64,000 nucleotides of DNA, from NCBI RefSeq assembly GCF_947179165.1, contig NC_077240.1, forward strand, positions 7,428,001 to 7,492,000, read 5' to 3'. The position numbers and the translations under genes were made by a program. The notes under the pieces were generated by a model, which saw only the letters and a program-made list of their open reading frames with translations, made no database searches and was not told the origin of the DNA. This stretch comes from Solanum dulcamara (Eukaryota > Streptophyta > Magnoliopsida > Solanales > Solanaceae). Below, one piece after another: positions 57,895 through 64,000 of the stretch. Positions within the stretch are counted from its first letter, which is position 1. The number at the start of each line of letters is the position of its first letter.

Positions 57895-59380
57895 AGTTAA
57901 TTATTATACTATGAGGAAACTTCTTGGTTGTCCCAAATGACTCTCTGCCTTCCTTCTTGCGCTGGCAATACACGTTACTATTAGCTTTCAATATATGTAT
58001 GCTTCTAAGAATTGTTCATTTTTGACATAGTTTAATTTAATATAATTCAAGTATTTAGACTAACGTCAAAACAAAGTGGTGGAAGGGAAGTTGGCAGGGT
58101 CTGATCACCTGGCACAAATTTTTTATTTGCTTCTATATTAATTATCTAGAGCTGCTGCTCCTCCTCTTTTTATTTCCTTCTTATTTTGTGTCGTAGAAAA
58201 TTGAAGATTCGTTACTTATTTGTGGTAAGTTTTGATTGATTTTGTTAAAAAAGTTGAAGAACACTATTATTGAATCTTGTTGAGCTTGATATTGAAGAAG
58301 ATGAGAAGAAGATGAAGTGGTCTATCATATTTTAAAATATGGATTGAATTTAACCATTAAGAATTGTCGAGATTGGCATTAGAATGTCATATATCAATTT
58401 TGGAGTCATTTGAACTTGATCTAGACCAAATTTGAAGCAAAAAATGTATTGGTAAATCTTTTACGCAGTAAGTTATGGTAATTTATCACGATTAGTAGAT
58501 CCTATAAGATTTTGGTCCTAAATCTTGACAATCTATCGGAATTTATGGCCAAATAATTGTGATCTGTCAAATTTAGCCACAAATCTTGATCCATGACAAG
58601 GCTAGTTTTTGCCCATCAATTTGTATTCTTGGCAATCACTAACACGAAACATTTTGCCATATCGATTTAAATTCTAACGGTCATGAGCGGCGAATTTATT
58701 TTTGCAGAACTTTTTAAAATTATGTCAATTTTTTTTAAAAAAACAATTTTATATATGTAAATATGGCGTGTACGACTAGTTTGAATTCAAAATTAAGCTA
58801 CTTATCCTTGATGAATTGTCCCTAAGAAGTCACAGATTCAAAACCTTGCAGCGTAGAAGTCAAACAAATAATTGGATTTTCATAAAAGGAGGACAGTTAG
58901 TGGACAATAATTTACCCGAATAGCATGGCCCAACCTAGTGTGATAAGTTTGTCCTGAAACCAGAGTTGGGATAAATGGTAAAACCAATAACTTTAATTAA
59001 AATTTTGTACGTGTATTTAAAAAAATGCACTCACTATGTATAAATTATCAACCAGTTCCAATAAATTCTCCTGTCCTAGAAGTCAAAGCTCATAAACTTA
59101 TTCATGTGAAGATAGCTGAACGATAATTCCTACACCACTTAAACATGCCCAATATCAGAGCTAGTCAAACAATAACGATTAAGTCAAAACAACTCATTTT
59201 GCCCAACAGTCTAGTTTGCTTTGTTTATGGAAAAACTACACAAAATGAACTCTTTAAACAAATAATTTATCACTCCATACTTCTTTTCTAAATAATTTAT
59301 TTATATACCCCTTCAGCCAAACTAATTACCCCTGTACCCTCTTTAATTATTTTTAAATTCGCACGCTGACGTCAGCGTCC
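57895..59380. other. Intergenic, no gene recognised
   Basis: No gene. Around 58490-58640 are loosely repeated phrases such as AATTTATCACGAT, GACAATCTATCGGAATTTAT and GTGATCTGTCAAATTTAGCC, possibly an old repeat. The rest is unremarkable AT-rich DNA. Confidence 0.4.
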
Positions 59381-60245
59381 ACCCTACATGATACCGATAG
59401 GGTATCATATACCGACGGAGTATCACAAAGGATTAAGCTCATTCCTTTATGATACCGATATGGTATCAACATACCGACGGAGTATCACAAAGAATATATT
59501 TACTAATTAGTTTAATAAATAAGACTGTGATTTTAATAATTTTTTCTTAATTTTTTTATTTTTATTTTTTTAAAAAAAATCAATCCTATATGATATCGAT
59601 AAGGTATCAAGATATAGTTATGGTATCATTGAGGATTTTAAAAGTGTCTCACTAAGAATTTTCAATATCATGATAATATACAAATATATTGTGGTAGTAT
59701 CAGTCATGTAATATTGAATGACTTAGAGCCTATTTAAATTGGCTTATAAGCTACTTATAAGTTATTTTCGGCTTTTTTGAGTGTTTAGCTGACCAACTTC
59801 AAGTCATTTGTGGGTTTGTTCGGATGAACTTATTTTAAGCAGCTTATAAGTTGAAAACAACTTATAAGAAAAAAAATTGGGCTGCATCTATATTATTTTT
59901 TTAACTTACAGGCAGTTTTCAACTTATAAGTTACTTAAAATAAGTTCATTCAAACAGGATGTTAGAAAAACCTTTATGATACCATCACACTATACATCAC
60001 AGTATATATATATTGTGATGATATCATTCAACATTTGTATAAAACAATCCTTAATGATTATATGAAACGATCCTTAATGATATCATGCAGTGTATGATGG
60101 TTTCATGGAGATGTAGCTGAAGAATTGAAATAGATATCAATTATACCATGACAGTATATAGACATACTGTGGTGGTATCATTAAAGACTGAAGCATCATC
60201 AATGATATCATGTCAGTATATTAATATTGCGACGGTATCTTACTC
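59380..60245. repeat. Dispersed GATACC / GGTATC repeat field
   Basis: Palindromic words recur: TGATACCGATAGGGTATCAT, ACCGACGGAGTATCACAAAG (59412 and 59474), TGATACCGATATGGTATCAA (59449), TGATATCGATAAGGTATCAA (59590), GTTATGGTATCATTGAGG, TGATACCATCACAC (59976), GTGATGATATCATTCAAC, GTGGTGGTATCATTAAAG and GACGGTATCT (60230). They occur on both sides of a foldback insertion at 59727-59960. There is no fixed period. The words would allow many hairpins. Confidence 0.65.
59727..59960. mobile_element. Foldback element with ACTTATAAG palindromes
   Basis: The sequence GAGCCTATTTAAATTGGCTT (59727) resembles the GAGCCCGTTTGGATTGGCTT ends of the MITE at 45711-46086. Inside are GCTACTTATAAGTTATTTTC, GCAGCTTATAAGTTGAAAAC, CAACTTATAAG and, at the right, TCAACTTATAAGTTACTTAA, giving several stems. 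The right end (AACAGGATGTT) is not a clean inverted copy. Confidence 0.5.
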
Positions 60246-60343
60246 GCGAATCTCATGCTTTGAGGATATGAATTGTAAAAGAGTATTTATTTATAGTTAT
60301 TTTATTTTTATGGAGCATGAACTTAGTTTTCCCGTTATTTATT

Positions 60344-60604
60344 GATCTAACCTTACAACTCTAGAATTGCAGACCAAAAGAATAAGATTAGTCTTCATAA
60401 GCACTTCAGAAACTAAAATTTCAGATCAACTACATAGAGAAACTAACTTCGAGTTGAAAAAAGTAAAAATGGAGACCTAATCTTACAACTCCAGAATTGC
60501 AGACCAAAAGAATAAGCTTAGTCTTCATAAGCACTTCAGAAACTAAAATTTCAGACCAACTACATAAAGAACCTAACCTTGAGTTGCAAAAAGTAAAAAT
60601 GGAG
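60344..60604. repeat. 130 bp tandem duplication
   Basis: The segment from CTTACAACTC through GAATTGCAGACCAAAAGAAT, CATAAGCACTTCAGAAACTA and AAAAAGTAAAAATGGAG is present twice, with GAATTGC at 60364 and 60494, a period of 130. The two differ at about ten bases. No gene involved; short frames across it are by-products. Confidence 0.85.
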
Positions 60605-60670
60605 TTCATAAAATCGACAAAAAAAATTTGGACCATTTCTCAATTTGTGCGTGTCATTCTTGCGCAGGGG

Positions 60671-62640
60671 TGTAACATCCCCTAAAAACGTTGTATACGA
60701 TGTTTCAATTCTCTCCTAAAAATGATACATCCTTTGTATTTTGGGTATAACCTTTTATAGGATTGTCCAAATTGGGTGATTCAAATTTCTGAATAACCAC
60801 AAGATCATTACCTACAACTTTTGTGAAGACTATAATTTAAGTTTCGGAGGTTGAGTAGGTCAAATAAATTAATTATTGTAAGACAGTGTGTTGTGATGAA
60901 ATGGAGTATTTGTAGAAGAAAATTCATATTTCACTGTAGGATGCTCCAAATTGGTTGATTCTTAAACGGCATAAAACTAGACTTCTATATCTACAATTCT
61001 TATGATACACCAAATCCTAATAAGGAATTTATCTTTTCAAAAACAGCTCCGAAAAAGAGTATTCTGTCAAAGATAACTCATTTCACCTACCATGGAAAAA
61101 TCTAGATACATTTGACATCACTCATGACATAAATTGTCCTCCAATTAACATCATCCATGGCATCATAAATTTCCACTAAATTTTCAGATTTTTTTTATAA
61201 TTATTTTATTTATTATTAGGTCCCTCTTTTCCACCTATAAATACCCATCTTATTTCCTCATTTTATTCATCAAGCTTTCTCAAGCAAGTCTTCTCTCTAT
61301 ACACTTCTTTACACTTTCACAAATATAGTTTTAGTTCTTAGTAGTGAAAAAATACTATTCCGGTGATTCATATACTCCGGATGGTACACAAAACGTTCCG
61401 GCGAAGAGAAAAGCTAGGACTCAAGAGTGTTCATTAAGTCTTTCGGTTCCGACTAAAGCTTCGAATTCCAGGTATGTAAGGTTTCAATAAGAGTATTCCT
61501 TCCACTCTCATGTCTAAATTATTTTGATTATATGATAAATTATATTTATTTTCTTTAAGCTCTACTATAAGTTATGTGGGTATTTATCCATGGGTTCTTC
61601 CACTCATGTAGTCCAAAAACTCTTTCAATTAAGTCTCTTGATTTCAAATAATATTTTCTTATGGTAATTCTTATTTTTACTTAATAGTATGAATCATGGT
61701 TAAACTAATGATTATTGGTCTATTTAGATGCAACATAATTTCATATGTATGAATTGATGGTTTGCAAGTAATTCCTCTATTAATCTATTTAAAGGTTCTT
61801 GAAATTCATAGTGGATTGTTTAAAACAAGATTTTTAATTAATGGATTTCAAAGTATTTATGTATATTTATGTACATACACGTTTGCAAGTTGAAGTAATT
61901 TGAACCCACCTAATTTTACTATATTTTTAATAAAGTTTGACTTGAAAATATTGACTCCAAATGAATGTTTATGAAAGCAATATTTATGATCAAAAGGGAG
62001 TCTTATGAAATGATATGAATGATGAAATGATATGAATAATGGATTTTTTATGCAATAAGGATAATTCTTGCATATTTGAATTACCAAATGTTTTAATGAG
62101 CTATTCTACCGAATATGATGTTTAAATTCTTAAGTTATATGCTATGAATATTTTGAAATATTAAACTATTCTGTGGGATTGACTTAGTATCGAATGGGAC
62201 ATTGAGGTGAGATTCGGTAAGAGAATCATTGTAGCAACCCCTTGTCTCATTAACTATGTGCCAACATAGGAGCCCTTGTAGGCTTAGGCTAATGGATCCA
62301 TGAAAGCCCTTAAAGTTAAAGCTAAAGAAATGAATGAAATTGACGGAGTTCTACCTGGCAAGTTGTCTCCCCGGCCAACGTAGGGAGTTATGTTGGATTC
62401 CATGTAATAGCTCGCATGGTCTTAAATGTTGGTTATGATTATTTTCCCACAAAATGAATATTTTAAAGGATATCTATATGATTTATTATGCATGCATTAC
62501 ATTATGTTTCATATTACATAATTGTTATAATGTTTCCTCAATGTTCATGCATCCTTACATACTTAGTATGTTCAAAGTACTAACGCATACTCTTTTGCCT
62601 ACATGATATGTATTGACCTTGAAGGTGATTTTCGAAAATT
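60671..62640 (+). mobile_element. LTR-like DNA, probably Ty3/gypsy
   Basis: Begins TGTAACATCCCCTAAAAACG, a common start of Solanaceae gypsy LTRs. It has a good TATA box (CCACCTATAAATACCCATCT, 61231) followed by a pyrimidine-rich leader (TTCTCTCTATACACTTCTTT), as expected of the U3/R junction, and later phrases typical of these LTRs (TAGGGAGTTATGTTGGATTC, TACATACTTAGTATGTTCAA). No retrotransposon protein is seen before the window ends, so it may be a solo LTR or the left LTR of an element beyond the window. The exact end is not certain. Confidence 0.5.
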
Positions 62641-62648
62641 TGTACAAA

Positions 62649-62698
62649 ACACGCGTGAACAGTAACACACGTGAACAGTAACACGCGTGAACAGTAAC
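62649..62698. repeat. 16 bp tandem repeat, three copies
   Basis: The unit AACACGCGTGAACAGT, with AACACACGTGAACAGT in the middle, occurs three times in a row (GTGAAC at 62655, 62671 and 62687). The outer two contain ACGCGT and the middle one CACGTG. Confidence 0.9.
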
Positions 62699-63781
62699 TT
62701 TTTGGGCAGAAAATGCCCCTTTCTTCCCATTTCAATATTTTTCATCATTTGTTTGAGTTCTTGAACTCCTTGAGGTGATTTGAGAAGAAATTTTCGAGGC
62801 AAAGTGTTGGGTAAGTGGTTTTTGACCTAAAACCTTCCTTTTTCATTAAGTTTTTGACGATTTTAACTCTTAAATTTTAGTTTCAAACACCAAAAATCTT
62901 TGTTTCTTCCCTAATCCGAATTTAAGGAAAATTGTGATTTCCAACTCGCTTTGAGCTCTATTTTTATGGGTTTTTCAACCATGAGTTCCTTATTACCAAT
63001 AGAATGAGATTGTTCAATAAATTTACAGATTTGACCCTTTTCAAAAATAGTTAATTTTTGAATCATTTTACCCCCGGTTCCGAAACCTATCAATATGGGT
63101 GTCATTGGATTCCTTGTGACGTGTATGTTTCATTGTTGATAGTGGGTTGTCATTCCGAGCGCTGAATTCGAGAGTTGCTTGTCCGGTGGAGGTATTCGAG
63201 TGCGGTTTCGACAATTGAGGTAGGTTTGGCTATCTTTCTTTGAGATTGAGATGGGGTAATTAGTCATTCATATGTTATAAACTTTGGGATGGGGTTGTAG
63301 TATAAGTTGAGAATGTTATATATATTGTGATGTCCGTGTGGAGGCTTATTTATTAATGTGTTGCCGTGACGGGGTTTATTTGTATTGCATAGCCCATGTG
63401 GGGGCCTTATTTGTTATCTTATTTGCTTTGAGAGCATGTGAATTATGATTTGCCTAAGAGAGAGGCTTGAGTATATTATTTGACTTGTGATGCCGCCTGA
63501 GAGATTGAGTTGGGGGTTTTGAGCATACTTGAGTATTGAAATATTGTTGAGAAAGGGGTGAATATTTAAATGAAAGTGTGTTCTTCCCGTTACTATTTAT
63601 TGAGGGTGAATATCATGTGTAGGTTAAGTTTTGAGAACTTTGAACCTTATACAACATGTGAGTTGATTATTACTTCCATACATATGTGTTTTGATGCATT
63701 CATCCTCATTCATCATATCTGAAACATGGGAAGTTGAGAAATATGGAAATTCTTTTTGAGAAAGAAAATGAAACACCTTTA

Positions 63782-63982
63782 AACCTTTGTATCTTGAGTC
63801 CCTGACCGAGGCAGTTTTCCGGCAGGGTAGTGGATGCATTGTGATCCCAACCTTTGTATCTTGAGTCCCTGACCGAGGCAGTTTTCCGGCAGGGTAGTGG
63901 ATGCATTGTGATCCTAACCTTTGTATCTTGAGTCCCTAACTGAGGCAGTTTTCCGGCAGGGTAGTGGATGCATTGTGATCCC
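63782..63982. repeat. 67 bp tandem repeat, three copies
   Basis: The unit beginning AACCTTTGTATCTTGAGTCC, continuing GAGGCAGTTTTCCGGCAGGG and ending GATGCATTGTGATCC, occurs at 63782, 63849 and 63916 with only four or so differences. 67 is not a multiple of three, so the minus-strand open frames across it shift register in each unit and are not coding. Confidence 0.92.
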
Positions 63983-64000
63983 GTGACCACGAGGAGGTGA

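Larger units (their letters stand above)
62641..64000 (+). mobile_element. Second LTR-like segment, cut by the window end
   Basis: Non-coding DNA with LTR-leader style phrases (TTTTTGGGCAGAAAATGCCC, TGAGTTCTTGAACTCCTTGA, GGCAAAGTGTTGGGTAAGTG). Around 63310-63430 are loose repeats with GTCCGTGTGGAGGCTTATTT, GCCGTGACGGGGTTTATTTG and GCCCATGTGGGGGCCTTATT. It could be a continuation of the previous LTR or a nested one; a full-length match to a known LTR would decide. Two exact repeats are listed separately. Confidence 0.4.

Noticed and set aside
63706..63990. Minus-strand repeat protein with HPLPCRKTA units
   Set aside because: Arises from the 67 bp repeat, which shifts frame each unit; not a coding repeat.
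1..64000. CRISPR arrays, bacterial operons, plastid or viral insertions
   Set aside because: The DNA is plant nuclear; tandem repeats found have no spacer-repeat layout, and no pararetrovirus or organelle gene was recognised.

Overview
This is plant nuclear DNA. It is AT-rich, its genes have introns with GT..AG borders, and it is full of small transposons. Several tRNA-derived SINEs resemble the TS, SolS and Au-like families, which points to a nightshade (Solanaceae, probably Solanum). That placement is inferred from pattern recognition, not from a database search.

Layout. 1-6.6 kb: three tandem copies of an F-box gene. Two are intact; the third has lost its middle. All three keep the same 5'-UTR intron position. 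8.36-13.26 kb: a decayed Ty1/copia retrotransposon. 16.4-21.2 kb: a tandem duplication of about 2.5 kb carrying two three-exon VOC/glyoxalase-I-like genes; a third paralogue lies inverted at 43.4-44.6 kb. 21.2-22.2 kb: LTR-like DNA. 22.9-25.2 kb: the 3' six exons of a plastid BASS1-like transporter, with the 5' exons missing and one splice acceptor broken. 26.66-27.98 kb, minus strand: a complete five-exon JAZ (TIFY) jasmonate repressor reconstructed from splice sites. No single long ORF reveals it. 34.2-40.2 kb: remains of Mutator-like DNA, with a GRF zinc-finger gene and a transposase gene facing each other, both broken. 48.1 kb: a possible small secreted peptide. 56.4-57.1 kb, minus strand: an intact DUF679 membrane protein (DMP). 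60.7-64.0 kb: LTR-like DNA with internal tandem repeats, running off the window.

The genes most likely to be functional are the two F-box genes, the three VOC genes, the JAZ gene and the DMP gene. They do not form one pathway. The JAZ gene would repress jasmonate responses; VOC proteins of this type are usually linked to aldehyde detoxification or stress; F-box proteins recruit targets to SCF ubiquitin ligases. The rest is mobile-element sediment: Tourist-like, hAT-like, CACTA-like and foldback elements, several with recognisable target-site duplications. Two CACTA-like MITEs sit inside gene introns, one of them in the conserved Jas intron of the JAZ gene. I found no clear new multi-gene system; the most informative features are the JAZ gene with its altered Jas intron, the recent VOC duplication, the truncated BASS gene and the small peptide candidate.
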